In this document: piece by piece, positions 46,261 to 58,168 of the stretch
Layout: each line of letters starts with the position of its first letter
How positions within the stretch are numbered: the first letter of the stretch is position 1
NCBI GenBank assembly: GCA_023052935.1
Contig: CM041297.1
Span: 108,615,563 to 108,679,562, forward strand
Length of the DNA: 64,000 nucleotides
Direction: 5' to 3'
Source of the DNA: Piezodorus guildinii
Taxonomy: Eukaryota > Arthropoda > Insecta > Hemiptera > Pentatomidae
The notes under the pieces: generated by a model
The model's database searches: none
What the model saw: only the letters and a program-made list of their open reading frames with translations
What the model was told of the DNA's origin: nothing
Translations under genes and position numbers: made by a program

Positions 46261-46540
46261 TGGCCACCCATAGCGTAGTGGTTAATATAACAGCTTTCTA
46301 TGCCAAAGGTCACGGGTTCAAACCCGCGGGTGGCCCTAGGATATTTTAATGGGAGTAAAAAATCCGTAGTTATGATGTCCTTCTGAGGGGACGTAATAAG
46401 ATGGTCCCAAACCTGTGCGATGTCAGGTACTCGTTAAAGATTCCAATCCTAATTACACCTGGATAGGCAAAATTTAGGACTTCCATTGTAGCATCGTCCG
46501 ATTAGCCACGGTAGCATAAAGTGTCGTTAAATAAACAAAT
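46261..46540 (+). mobile_element. tRNA-derived SINE, family A (best full-length copy)
   Basis: The tRNA-like head has A box CATAGCGTAGTGGTTAA and B box CACGGGTTCAAACCCG. The body includes AATGGGAGTAAAAAATCCG, TACTCGTTAAAGATTCC, GGATAGGCAAAATTTAGGAC and TAGCATCGTCCGATTAGCC. The tail is TAAAGTGTCGTTAAATAAAC. About 280 bp. RNA polymerase III transcription is expected from the internal boxes. Confidence 0.9.
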
Positions 46541-47509
46541 AGAGAAAGAGTGATTACTAGATAAAATGTAAAAAGCCATATAGCAAATATCAAAATTGGT
46601 CTTTGAATATATAAAACTAGACGTCTTTAAATGGATGATCGCACAAGATTCATAGCTAGTCCAAAATCATGGTCACTATAATACTCAGAAACTCATTCTT
46701 TACCAAACTACACTTCTTCAAAAATATATCTGTAGCTAATGAGATGGTAAATTTTCCTTCGCCGAATTTCTCTCGAAATTCCTTTGGCAAGTAATAATAA
46801 TAAATCGAAATGATAATAATAATAAATCTTACCTTTTTTTAATTGGACTATATTCCAAGGAGATTAGGGAATTACTCTGAATGAAAACACACTTATGATT
46901 TTTTTTCTTAACACAAAACAATTTTTCTTTCACTATTTTCATAGTTAAATCCATTTCATTAAAATTGTTAAACCTTTCATATCGATGAATATGCCTTCTT
47001 AAATTATAAAGAAATAAGAGTAAAAGCCATAATAATCTAAAACTTTCCCGTAAAATGTGTAGGTAGTTGAATAAAGAAAGAAGAGTGATGATGGCATGAT
47101 TAAAGAAAGGTTGAAAGTGACAGTATTCATGAATCACAAAATGTTTATTATCCTGAAAGGACATAAGTCCAGATTTTCTGCTTGAGTTGCAAACCCGATA
47201 ATTGAGTCTTTATTCTGCGACTCAATTCTTTTTTTTTTTTTTTCTTTTTTTTACGAACTTGGAGTTGATTGGAACTGATCCAAACGGCCAAGAACATTAA
47301 TGAACCTTAGGTCGGGAGTCAATGTAATAATTTCTTTACAGCCCCAACATAACTGCCAAAGAAACGTATTTTTAATGCAACTTTAAGATTAAGTAGACTT
47401 GGAACAGGCTTAAGGTTAATAGAAATAAAATCTACAATCTGATAAAAATCCCTTAAATTAGATTACTTTTGTAGATTAGATAAATATAAACTAAAATACT
47501 AAAACTCAC
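46541..47509. other. AT-rich intron sequence, no gene found
   Basis: The 111-codon minus frame at 46829-47164 shows no motif and has biased AT composition; treated as chance. Confidence 0.4.
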
Positions 47510-47644
47510 CTATCTGAAATGACTCTTGACAATCTGAAGCCATGATGTCCACTATTTCAAACTGAGGCATCCTAAGACCTTTACCCATGATTACTGGGTT
47601 CAGGTTTTTCCACTCAAGGCGGAGCTCCTCGATCGTCTTCGAAA
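47510..47644 (-). CDS. Cys-loop chloride channel exon (extracellular beta-strands and loop C)
   Basis: A TTTTTTCAG acceptor ends at 47645 and the donor GTGAGT starts at 47509. It is entered with two bases (F codon TTT shared with the previous exon) and left with one (G). It reads SKTIEELRLEWKNLNPV, IMGKGLRMPQFEIVDIMA and SDCQESFQI. The W....NPV...L.PQF pattern and the DC of the second disulphide fit the agonist-binding half of the extracellular domain. The intron that follows is about 28 kb and holds most of the transposons in this window. Confidence 0.92.
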
Positions 47645-47699
47645 CTGAAAAAATAGGTTTAAATTTCGTAAAATAGTAAATAAAGTAAAAAAAACAAAG

Positions 47700-48055
47700 G
47701 AAATATACATCTATGTTTAGCTAGAAAGAGACATAGATCAACCGATATAATTTTAAGGAGAAATTGGTTGGGATAGGGACAAGAGATACAAAAACTAACA
47801 AGAAGGCTAGAAGCACTAATAAGGAAGGCTTATTTTGATGCGTGATAAAGTTCCGTCTTAAATGTTTGGCCTTCAAAAGGCTGACTGCATCAAGACTAAG
47901 AATGTAATCATGAAAAGCAGTATTATAGACGTCAGCGGCTAACTATGTATGTTTCATTCAAGATTAAATAGTTGACCGAGTGTTGAATATAATATGATTT
48001 GGGTGGTGGTCATATAATATAAGATTATAAAATAGTAATAATAATAGTAATAGGC
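47700..48055. other. Intron sequence, possible LINE 3' flank
   Basis: Directly downstream (minus sense) of the RTE-like element; likely includes its 3' UTR around 47990-48055. No other signal. Confidence 0.35.
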
Positions 48056-49680
48056 TTACCGAACCCGAATGTTCGATGCCGATACCACCAAACTCCGCCA
48101 ACACAGACTCGTCCAATGTTCACCGATCAAGCCCAAGCCCCCGAGATCAGCTTTAACGCCATCCTCCCATCGACGCTTCGGTCTACCTTTCGGACGCCTA
48201 CCAGACGGATCAGCGAATACCAACTTTCTCGGAATCCGATCCTCACCGAGCCCAACAACTTTACTCGCCCATTTGAGTCTCCGCGATGCTATCAACTCAA
48301 TTATATTCACAGGGTACAAGCTCCGCAATTCCGCGTTGTGCAACCTTCTAAAGTCCCCAGTGGCCTCATCTTTCTTTGGACCAAATGTTTTACGCAGTGC
48401 CTTATTGTCGAAAACCTTAAGCCGTTGTTCATTCTTCAATGTAAGCGGCCACGTTTCACATCCATAAAGAACCGTCAGAAGAATTATAGTTTTATAAATT
48501 CTAACCTTTAAGTTTTTATGCAGAAGCCTCGAGCTAAGTAATTTAGTAACTGAATAATAACACGCATTTCCCACCTTTAACCGAGACTTTATTTCTTCCT
48601 GGATTTCATTTTTTCTTGTTATCATTGAACCTAAATAATTGATTTTCACTACTTGTTCAGAAGTATCCCCTGATATATCAATATTACTAAGATAGCCACC
48701 GTTTCTGTTACTAATCATATATTTCGTCTTATCGGTATTTATTTCGAGTCATATTTCTTTATCAGTTTTTATTAACACACTTGTATTTAGATGTACGGTT
48801 TCCGTATCTTCTCCTAGCAGTACCAGATCATCGGCATACCCCAAAACCGGAATCTTATCACCCATGTTTAAACCTCGGTACCCGTCACTTTTTCTATGAC
48901 ATATTATAAAGCTATATTAAATAAAACAGGTGAAAGGGAGTCACCCTGTTACAAACCCGATCGCACCTCAAATTTCTCGGAGTAATTATGACCGATTCTA
49001 ACTTTATGGAATGTTTCAGACAAACACATCTCTACTAGGTTTACTAACTTTCTAGGTATTCCCTGTTCAATCATGATGTTATATAGCTTCTGACGGTCTA
49101 TGGAATCATAAGCCTTTTCTAAATCGATATAAAAATGACGGACTACATCATTGTATTCCAACTTTTTCTCCAATATTTGACGTAAGGAAAATATTTGATC
49201 AACAGTCGAGCGATTCCGCCTAAAACCACATTGGTAGTATCTGATAATTTCCTCAGCGTATTCCGTGATTCGGCTGGTTAGTATTGACGATAATATTTTA
49301 TAGCATACTGGGAGAAGAGAGATCCCACGATAGTTGTTACAATCTGTCCTTGGTCCTTTTTTGTGAATCGGAATAAGTATTGATTCTTTCCATTTTTCGG
49401 GCATTTTTTCATTTTCCCAGATCTTTTAAACTAAAACATGTAATTTGGAATCACCCGCTTCTCCACACGCCTTGATTAATTCACTCGTGATATTATCATT
49501 TCCTGCTGCTTTATAACGTTTTAATTTTCCTATCGCCATTTCGACTTCCTCTTTACTCGGTGCGTCTATCCGTGGTTCAGCGCTCTGATATTCAGAGTGA
49601 GAAGATTGATTATTATTTTCCGTATTTAGAATGCCGTCAAAGTGCCCCCGCAGGGTTTCATAATCCCAGGGTCGCTTCAC
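48056..49680 (-). mobile_element. RTE-like LINE, 3' half, three main open segments
   Basis: Minus strand in order: linker VEMAIGKLKRYKAAGNDNIT (49680-49426); RT segment ESILIPIHKKGPRTDCNNYR, GISLLPVCYKILSSILTSRI, CGFRRNRSTVDQI and FYIDLEKAYDSI (49404-48949, first catalytic Asp); then a stop before QGDSLSPVLFN, and a frameshift over the YADD box (near 48840). The last segment 48718-48056 reads KINYLGSMITRKNEIQEEI, TVLYGCETWPLTLKNEQRL and KGRPKRRWEDGVKADLGGLG, ending SNIRVR. Only a few lesions, so this is the best RT copy in the window. Fragments of the same family are at 37280 and 43436. Confidence 0.9.
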
Positions 49681-49780
49681 TGCTGAAATAATAGAATAAA
49701 TAATTCTTCCTCAGTCGGGTTCGATCCCGGACCCGGGAAATAGTAGACAAGTGCTCTACCCACTGGACCACACGCTCCCG
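49622..49780 (-). mobile_element. tRNA-derived SINE, family C
   Basis: The minus strand starts GGGAGCGTGTGGTCCAGTGG with GTAGAGC (A box) and GGGATCGAACCCG (B-box-like), then GAAGAATTATTTATTCTATT and ATTTCAGCAGTGAAGCGACC. Its end touches the RTE-like coding sequence, so the first codons of that frame may be SINE. Confidence 0.6.
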
Positions 49781-51729
49781 TGACTTCAAATATAGTTTTT
49801 CCAAAATTTGAATCAAAGAAAAGGCAATTAAAATTTTCTGGTCATTAAAAATTGAAACGTGTAACATTCGTTTAACAATGTATTGTAAAAGGAAAATTTG
49901 TTTGAATGGGTGGGTCAGTTTTCAAGATTAAAAATACTAGGTATTTTACATAAAATTAATGTATTATTGTCAACCAGCAAGAAATATGAAGAAAAAATTC
50001 ATAAAAACTCAGACTATTTGTATAGTAATAATAATTTGCTAGAATATAATTATTAATAATCATGACATACAAATTAAACGGTAAAATGTAAATTATGCTT
50101 CCAATATTGAAGTATATTAGTTTATACAAAATGTATGTTGACCTAATTTTTTTATTTTAGTCTTAAAAATGGGGAAAAACCCCGTAACGTCGACTATACA
50201 TTGTAAAAATAATAAAAAGTGAATGGAAAATTTAAATTCCTAAAGCTGTTTTTATTTATTTATTTTTTTATCAGTATATTAATTATTCTAATGAAAAGGT
50301 AACGAGTACAAGTCATGATAGTGGTAAATCTGGATAATAGAATACAAGAGATAAATTTTATCTAAAACATTCCAAATAAATGTATGCAAAGCGGGTAGAG
50401 CTTTATTTATTAGACCACATAGAGGGTGACCAGCTGTGCCCGGAGACCTGTCATGTCTCCGCATATCCAGGAACTGTTAAATTGGCCATCAAGGATAAGG
50501 GATTAATGACAACTTTTCCAGGATTACTGGGCAGATTGCTAGTGGGCCACCACTTCTGCATCAGGAAATCCTGATAAGACGTATATATATTACAATCTTG
50601 ACAAGTAAGCAATGGGAACTACACTGTCAATATTTGTTTTGCATGTAGGTCTTTAATTAGTGGGTTCTGAAAGCGAGGATGCGAGGATCAAGATATATCA
50701 AAATCATTAAAAAAAAATAAAATTACGTTTCTTTCTTAAGTTTTCTTTACTTCCTTTTCGTCTGTTATTGGGTTTCCTATTAAATATTTGACGTGTAACA
50801 AAGTTTTTAAAAGTATACAATGATAAAAAAATAATATTAAAAATGATTAAATTGGTCATCCGTTAATAATAAATTCTTTGTTATCCTGGGGCATGTACCT
50901 TTAGAATAAAATATGCAGAATGTACAAAATGTGCTTCAGAATCTTAGGGTAAATTAAATACAAATAAAAAAGTTAACAATTACTGAAATAAAATAGACAT
51001 ATTTAAATGTGAAGAAAACAAAAAAAAAACATCGTATTTAAAATTCTATTGTGCCTAAATAGTCATTAAATGATTAAATATGCGGGATTTGAAGGTAGAA
51101 AGTAGAAAGTAGAGTTGCGAATGGAAGCAGGAATAGAATTCCATAGGATTAAGCATTCGTACAATACAATTTTTTTGTTGTCTTTGAATGAAATATCTTA
51201 TCTATTCCATTATGTATGCAATTTAAACGTCTAGTTTATAAGAGTTTTGAGAATTTCGGAGAAAAAAATTATTTTAATAAAGGATGAGATATTCGAATGG
51301 CGATCATAAAAGAATAGAAAATGATAACAAATACAAAGGTTTATTATTGAAAATAATAAACCAAAAACTATTTTGAATAATAAATATGTTTTTACTATTT
51401 TCTATTCTTTTATGACCGCTACACGAACCATCGCATTCTTCATATTCATTTTGTCGTCAACCATGTAATATTCAAAAAGTATTTTTGTAAAAATCCATTC
51501 CGTTTTTATTCGCGATTTTGGACAGATGTTTTGTATGTTTCTTATAAAAAGTGTAATCCTCTAAATGCCATCATAATCCATATTATTATGCATTTTTCTG
51601 CAAACAGGTCTAAATAATAGTTAATAGGGATAGATTGCTGCAGACATTTGTGGTTTTCGATATTGTATAATATTTAGATTGCCTCGTGTCTAAGAAGTTG
51701 TGTCGTATAACTTTAATTTGTCAATTACT
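49781..51729. other. AT-rich sequence, no gene found
   Basis: Contains an imperfect inverted repeat (AAAAGAATAGAAAATGATAA at 51308 side, with its mirror near 51395-51440) and an AATAATAAACC scrap of the palindromic DNA element at 51338-51362. The frame 50380-50574 has no recognised motif. Confidence 0.4.
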
Positions 51730-51812
51730 AGAAGAAATTAGTCCGGGTGGCAGTCAGGGAATGAAACAATTAAGTAGTTTCAACCATTTATTTTCTGTCA
51801 GCGTTTCCATCC
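51730..51812 (+). repeat. Single damaged arm of fold-back family 2
   Basis: GAAATTAGTCCGGGTGGCAG and AATGAAACAATTAAGTAGTT match the left arm at 3927-4010. Confidence 0.75.
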
Positions 51813-52224
51813 ATTATATCCACTTTAATCTATTAAGTTTCGAACTGGGAGGAAATTTAATGGTATTTCAAAATTGCTAACGAGAATGTTTAACATAAAA
51901 TTCACAGGAAGAGAATTATTGAGGAAAAACAAAAACGGCTATTTTTTCAATACGGAGGAGAACGCAGACTGAATGTGGAAACTGGGATTTTTAAATAGGG
52001 GCTCGATGCATCAAACATATTAAAAAATAAAATTACTGCACTACTGTAAGTCAAAATGCTATCTACACTGAGTTTTGATAGAATTGAAAACTTGGGTTTT
52101 TTAGGCAGGTTCTTTGCACTCTACTACCTTCCATAGTTTTCATCATACTGATATTATGACATTTAAATTAAATTAATTTTACATATTTTAGAATGGGAAA
52201 AATATGAAATAAATATAATGGTAT

Positions 52225-53000
52225 TCAAATAAATATACTTAAATATGCTGATAATGTGCTACTGATTTCCGGAAAAGAAGAAGAGATAGTGACAATGCTG
52301 AAACAACTTAGGTATAGAAGTGCACAACATGGACTTTCTTTGAACTTGGCAAAAACTAAAATAATCACCAGCTCCAGTGTCGCAAAAGTAAAAACAGATC
52401 TTCCTGAAATCAGTGTAGTAGATGAAATCAAATATCTTGGACAGGTGATATCTTTTAAAAATAGACAGTCTACTGAAATCCAAACTAGGCCAGCTATGGC
52501 TTGGATGAAATATTGGAGCTTAAGGATGGTTATGAAGAACAACAATATCAGCCAACCTCTAAAAACATTAGCTGTATTTTACCTGTTCTATTTTATGGAT
52601 GCCAAACATGGTCCCTCAACAAGCTTCATGAGAAAAAAATAATAACATGCCAAAGAGCAATGGAGAGGAGCATGTTAGGCATAAGAAAAATACAAAGGTC
52701 AAACAGTCAAAAAATAAGAAAAGCCAGCGGTGTCACTGATGCAATCAGATTTATGAAAAAGATGAAATGGCAATGGGCTGGCCATCTAATGAGGAAAAAT
52801 GATAAAAACTAGGCTAAAATGTTGACTGAGTGGACCCCATTGGATAGGAAAAGGAACCGAGGCAGGCAAAGAAGAAGGTGGATCGACGAAATTAAAAAGG
52901 CAGAAGGAGTGCTATGGTCACGTAAAGCCAAGGACAGAGAATTTTGGAAGATGAAGATGAGCGAACTCTTCAACTCAAGTACGGGTAGTTACCGTTAAAG
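52225..53000 (+). mobile_element. LINE RT C-terminal region (RTE-like, second family)
   Basis: It reads LKYADNVLLISGKEEEIVTM (YADD box as YADN), LSLNLAKTKIITSSS and VDEIKYLGQVISF, then after frameshifts ILPVLFYGCQTWSLNKLHE, ITCQRAMERSMLGIRKIQR, MKWQWAGHLMRKNDKN, RGRQRRRWIDEIKKAEG and FWKMKMSELFNSSTG before a stop. This is the well-known C-terminal layout of RTE-like LINEs (CQRAMERSMLGI, W-WAGH--R). It differs from the 48056-49680 family. Confidence 0.85.
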
Positions 53001-53181
53001 AGTTTAAACTCCTGAAAAGGAAGGTCTATGTACATATATGTACATAAAAAAAAGAAGAAAAAAATTAAGTTTGTAAATAAAAATGTATTATTAATGTTTA
53101 TATGTACATCAAAAAAGACTTATTATTATTATTATAATTTTACATAATTAAAAAAAAAAAAAAATCACAAAAGATACTTAC

Positions 53182-53264
53182 AGCTGGCAACTTCCATTGT
53201 ACAGATCTGGTTGTCAAGAGGGAACTTGGACAGGTCCATCATGCAAGAGAAAGTCAGTTTTAGC
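53182..53264 (-). CDS. Cys-loop chloride channel exon (signature Cys-loop)
   Basis: An 83-base exon between a TTTTTCAG acceptor (ending 53265) and donor GTAAGT (from 53181). It enters with one base completing a codon and leaves with one. It reads LKLTFSCMMDLSKFPLDNQ then ICTMEVAS, the 13-residue disulphide loop C-x13-C with the FP.D.Q.C core that names the family. It connects in phase to the exon at 47510-47644. The upstream exons (signal peptide, loops D, A and E) were searched for by eye to 64000 and not found; they may lie beyond the window, which would place the OBP gene in an intron of this gene. Confidence 0.93.
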
Positions 53265-53423
53265 CTGAAAAATAAATAATAATAGTTATTAAAAAAAATA
53301 AAAAGCTAAATATGACCCATTTCAACAATAAAATTTATTTATACAGCATACAATCAGGACGATGTAGTTCTTGAAACTTATAAATTGTGATCAAGAATTC
53401 ATAGGGACTATTTTTAGGGGTTG

Positions 53424-53690
53424 GTTTGTTTATTTATTCAACGTCACTTTATGCAACTGTGGCTAATCGGACGATGCTACAGTGGGAGTCCTAAATTTCA
53501 CCTTTCCAGGTGTAATTAGGATATGAATCTTTAACGAGTATCTGACATCGCAAAGGCTAGGAACCACTCTTTTGCGCCCCATCCGAAGGACGCCATAACT
53601 AAAGATTTTTTACTCTCATTAAAAAATCCTAGGACCACCTGCGGGTTTGAACCCATGACCTTTGGTCTAGAAGGCTGTCATGCATTTTTA
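53424..53690 (-). mobile_element. tRNA-derived SINE, family A
   Basis: In reverse it carries the B-box-like GGGTTTGAACCCATGACC (given strand), CTCATTAAAAAATCCTAGGA, the GTGGCTAATCGGACGATGC core and a TTTATTTATTCAACGTCAC tail. Near full length apart from the A-box end. Confidence 0.8.
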
Positions 53691-53699
53691 TGGGTTAAG

Positions 53700-55190
53700 T
53701 TGAATAATGAAATAAAAAAATTATACCTTGGCGGATATTTTTTGAAATTTATATTTTACTTCAGACGTTCTCTGATTCCTGAAGCCTTAATAGAAGCAGG
53801 ACTGAGGAAACTTACTTCCGCCCACTGGGCCAGGAAATCGAATATATATTACTGTTTAAGCAACACGTAACAGTGAATTGCTCCGAAGACCGCTATTTCG
53901 GACTCAAACACACATCTTGGCTCGTTTTTCTTTACACTGTCATTCTTTTTATGAAGATAATCTCCGAAATAACTGTACATTAGGCATTACCATCGATTAA
54001 ACCCCAGGAAATTCCATATTCTCTAAATCTCCTTAAGAACATTAAGTAGTGTTAAATTTTTCGATCGCTCCCATTTTCTTCTACTATCTACTCGTAAATT
54101 CTTCGTATCCTCACTTTCCCAATCCCCTCCCTTTAAGTATAGCTGCGTGGAAATGATTGCTTCTCAAATGTGCTTGATGACAGGCTAAAACGAATTATAA
54201 ACATAAGTTCAGGATTTGTCCTTCGTACCCCGAAGGGATATAATGTGACCTTTTTATATGGCGCACAGTAGGCAAAATCACCAAATTAGGAGGACAAAAA
54301 GTCAAGTCAAAAGTTTGAAATTTTCCATTGCTTCACCTTTTTATTATTAGTTAGCAAAACCCTTAATACTAATATTTCCCGCCATAAAGTGTTTTATACA
54401 AATAAATAGTAAATGAATGGATCATTGCTGCTCACCCAAGTGCCTAATAACCGGCAGTGGGGTTATCTTTATTCGATGATTATTTATTGTTTTCAAGATG
54501 TGTTTAGAGTAAACTCTTTTTGCTTTAATTAAACAATGGACATTGCTGAGACAGGTAAGACATTATATTTTCAAACTCGTTATTGAATATACATAACCAT
54601 CCCACCTGTAGAGTTAATTTAGCAATTTGCTAATGTATGCCCTTATTCAATAACGAAAAACTATATAACCCCCAAGTTACCCCAAGGATTTGTTTTACCA
54701 ATCCTTCTAATGTTTAGACATTACAAAGAATTTTTGAATTTTTTTGCGTTTTGGGTTATACATAACTTTTTTCTGACACAACACTTCGAATCAAAAGTTT
54801 ACCAATCTATAATTTCAAGAATTTCCTAAATCGTATAAAATACATCTATAACCAGGTTTTAGCAACTCCCAGCCATTTTTTTGGATTATTTTTCCCGTAT
54901 TCCAGGACTTCAAACGTAAAATATAGGGAAGTTTTAGATTTTAGATAAATTTGCTGTTTGACCACTTAGCGCTCGCCAATCTTGTTAAATAATTAATTAG
55001 TTTTTATAATTTTTCCTTATAATTTTTTTTCCGTAATATGGGACCTCAAAGGTTAAATATAGGCAAGTTTCAGAATTTTGTCCAACTAAATCGGTGATAT
55101 TGTCCAATCTGCGCCGAGTTTAAGTGGCTCCTACCCCCAACCGCGGACAATATATCCTAGGGTCATACTACCAAATTCCAGTTCTCTCCC
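53700..55190. other. AT-rich sequence, no gene found
   Basis: A good donor-like site occurs on the minus strand near 53812, but the reading before it (SISWPSGR) does not fit a channel exon. Nothing else is supported. Confidence 0.35.
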
Positions 55191-55194
55191 TATA

Positions 55195-55440
55195 TCCACA
55201 GTCTTCTGCAATTTAAATCGTCAGTCAACTCTCTTGAAAAAGATCCCGCCCTTCTTACCTTTCTACATTCCTACCCATAGAACTAAAACTTTTGATTTTC
55301 CTTTCTTGTCCGCGCTATTACACTTTGGAATTCATTACCTACTCATATCCGTCATGTTTCTCGATCATCAATCAAGTCCCAGCTGTTCCAATACCTCCTG
55401 TCTTACCCCAATCAGACGGTCAACTATTCTTATATTTTAA
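55195..55440 (+). mobile_element. Possible LINE C-terminal scrap
   Basis: Mixed frames give NKTFDFPFLSALLHFGI-like and THIRHVSRSSIKSQLFQY-like text, recalling the F--R----WNSLP-HIR--SS---FK--L ending of CR1/Jockey LINEs. Short and frameshifted. Confidence 0.35.
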
Positions 55441-55789
55441 ATCAAATATCAGACTTTGAATAAAAGAAAATTTATTATAAGTTATATTAAAGCATTCAAT
55501 TCTTCCTGTCACTTTTTATTATTTAACAACTTCTTACATTGTATAATCGACGTTTCTGTTTTTATTCCCATTTTCAAGAATTTTACTTATTATTGATTAT
55601 GTCATATTTATTCTTAATATTGTAGCAAAATGTTACGTGTCATCAATATTAAAAAGATAGAAAGAATGAAATGCTTTAATATATTTTTTACACAAGAATA
55701 GAACTTCCTCAAGTAGAAAAGTAGAAAGATAGAAAACTATTATTATTTTTTATTGCTCTAATTTAACTTAATTAATCATTTATTTTTAG

Positions 55790-56215
55790 TTTCATTCGAT
55801 AGATTTATGGAATTCGCAATATTTAAGCTATTTTACAGGAAGAAAAGGCATTTAAGCCTTGTTAGACTATTTTAATCAGAATGAAACCTAGATGTCATTA
55901 AAGCCCATCAAATTTCATGGTATTATGTGTCTCTTTGCCGTTTACCGATTTTGTTGAAAAGTTGGTGTAACATTTCAGGAATGGTCAATTTCAGTTGTAT
56001 ACTTATTTTTTTATAATTAATTTTTATAAGTTTATTTTTTATTTATTTTTTTACTTATTTAGTTTCAGGCTTACCACGCACTCGTGCTCACCGACCTATT
56101 TATGGAACTTGGTTATTTGGACTGAGGGGACAATAAAACGCGAATTTCCGTTGGAAACTATAATTCGAAAATTTTCACGGTCGCAATACTTTCCCTAACA
56201 AAATATTTCATTATT
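55790..56215 (-). repeat. Dispersed repeat D, truncated, just upstream of the OBP gene
   Basis: In reverse it starts GGGAAAGTATTGCGACCGTG and runs through CGCGTTTTATTGTCCCCTC to GACTATTTTAATCAGAATG on the given strand. Its end lies about 100 bp before the OBP start codon. Confidence 0.65.
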
Positions 56216-56316
56216 AGGCAAATCTATTTTTAAAATGTCTATATTTTACTAAATTAAATATTTTTAAAAATACGATTCCATATGACCTTCATATGATTTA
56301 TCAACGTCGTTCAGAA

Positions 56317-56421
56317 ATGACTACATCTCTAATGTTTATTCTGATAAACATCGCCTATTGTGGATTACTTTTGAGAAGTTCTGTAGAAGGAGGGAGTGAG
56401 GCTGCTTGGAAACATCCTACA
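56317..56421 (+). CDS. Odorant-binding protein, exon 1 (signal peptide)
   Basis: ATG at 56317 opens 35 codons to a strong donor GTATGT at 56422: MTTSLMFILINIAYCGLLLR then SSVEGGSEAAWKHPT. A short polar start, a hydrophobic core and a small-residue end make a credible secretion signal. The exon ends in phase 0 and the next exon begins in phase 0. No stop-free alternative was seen nearer. This exon is the least certain part of the gene, since the intron after it is 2.5 kb and carries a SINE. Confidence 0.65.
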
Positions 56422-57916
56422 GTATGTCAAATTTCCTTCTAATGTTTATAGAATAGAAAAATTAAAATTATAAAAATAATTAAAATTGTTTATATTAAAC
56501 AAAAAAAAAAATTCAATTTCGTGGCTTACAATGGGGTGAATTTGTACCTTTCATAGATAGGGGCATTTGTCCTGCTTACTGTGGTCAAATTAGGAAAGAG
56601 CATAAATGACAGAAATATATGAATATATTTACTAACACTTAATATAAAAAAACTAATCCATTTATTAAGATAAAAACGTTATTATTATTTTTGTGTTTTT
56701 AGTGTTAGACTAAAAAGTCCAAATCATTTTAAGCTGACCAGTTTCTTAATTTATTATTAAAAACCGTCTACGGTTGCTGCAAAATTCTCTTAATTTCTGT
56801 AATAAAGGATACTTCGAGCTTTATTCCGGAATTCACTATTTTCTATTTTACAAAGCTTCTGTCTAGATAAAATTTCAAATAAATAGATCCTAATCTTAAG
56901 ATCAATATAATTAGAAAAAACTAATCAGATTAATTTATATTAATTTTTTATTAATTGATTTTTTTAACTTGTCGAAATTACTTCTAAATCATTATTCAAA
57001 ATAATAACAATAACTCCAATAATAATAAATAGATTAGCTGCAATATAACTCAAAATAAAGCCTAATTAAATTAATTTTATTCTGATCTTTTATAAGCCAC
57101 AAATATATCAGCTAGTTACAACAAAAATAATTTAATCTGGCTTTATTTTGAGTTTTATTGTAGGGTTTCGTCCGCAAAGCTTAATTTTGAAGGCAATATA
57201 ATCTTGAGGAGAAATTATTTCATTTTTTATATAATTAATTTTATTAATTCTTAAATCCGTCCATTGCTGTTTTACATTATGTGTACTATATTCAAAATCA
57301 TCATGATTTTCGTTCGTGCATACAACAGTTTTTACGATTTTGTTTTATTATAATCGCTAAGTATAAGATACTATCGGACCAACGAAGTAGTGGTAGGAGA
57401 CAACACGAAGCGGTATAAGATGGTCTGGAGTTGGATGCTCACAAGATAACTTGAGGGTCGGAATGGAAAGCGCGGACAAATGATGTTTCTCGGGAGAGAT
57501 TTAGATCCGCCTGTGGGTGGAGGGAATTCGTGTGGTCTATTGCTTCCTACAAACCTCAAGGTAAATAAACTACAGCCAGTGTTTATTTAATGTTTGAACG
57601 TTCACTAAGTCAAAAAGTGAATTGAAAAAAAAAAGAAAAGTATAATTAATACAATTGTAGCAGAGACCATGTTTATTAAAATCACATGTTATATATTTAA
57701 GTATTAATCGATATGTGATCGATAAAACCATATGTTTATAGAAAGAAAAAGAAACAAATGTTTTAAATATTATTCCACGTTTTTTAGATTTGTTGATAAT
57801 GAAACTTATGTAATGTTAATTAATAAAGTAATTGTGAAATGTGAATAGTTGTAAGTTTTGTAATACACAACATCACATATTCCTTTTTGATAAAATTTAA
57901 ATTATATGGTTGTTTT
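56422..57916. other. OBP intron 1, left part
   Basis: AT-rich intron. A GC-richer block at 57360-57560 resembles a decayed transposon but no family can be supported. Confidence 0.4.
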
Positions 57917-58168
57917 TTAGCTTATTTAACGTCACTTTATGCTACTGTAGCTAATCGGACCATCCTACAGTGGGAGTCCTAAATTTTTCCTATCCAGGTT
58001 TAATAGGATAGAGATCTTCAACGAGTATCTGACATCGCGCAGGCTCGGGACTATATAACTAAGGATAACTAAGGAGTTTTTACTCCCATTAACAAATCCT
58101 AGGACCACATGCAGGTTTGAACCCGTGACCTTTGGCATGGGAGGCTGTTATGCTAGCCACCCTGCTGT
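57917..58168 (-). mobile_element. tRNA-derived SINE, family A, in OBP intron 1
   Basis: Reverse strand: B-box-like GGTTTGAACCCGTGACC (given strand), then CTCCCATTAACAAATCCTAG, GTAGCTAATCGGACC and CTTATTTAACGTCAC. Short internal loss of the CCGAAGGA segment. Confidence 0.8.

Noticed and set aside
46829..47164. 111-residue minus-strand frame
   Set aside because: AT-biased composition, no family motif, no splice context; lies in a channel intron.
48069..48511. Two plus-strand frames of about 130 residues
   Set aside because: Antisense shadows of the RTE-like ORF on the minus strand.
53806..53850. Minus-strand donor-like GTAAGT as the missing upstream channel exon
   Set aside because: The reading before it (SISWPSGR) does not resemble the extracellular domain preceding LKLTFSC.
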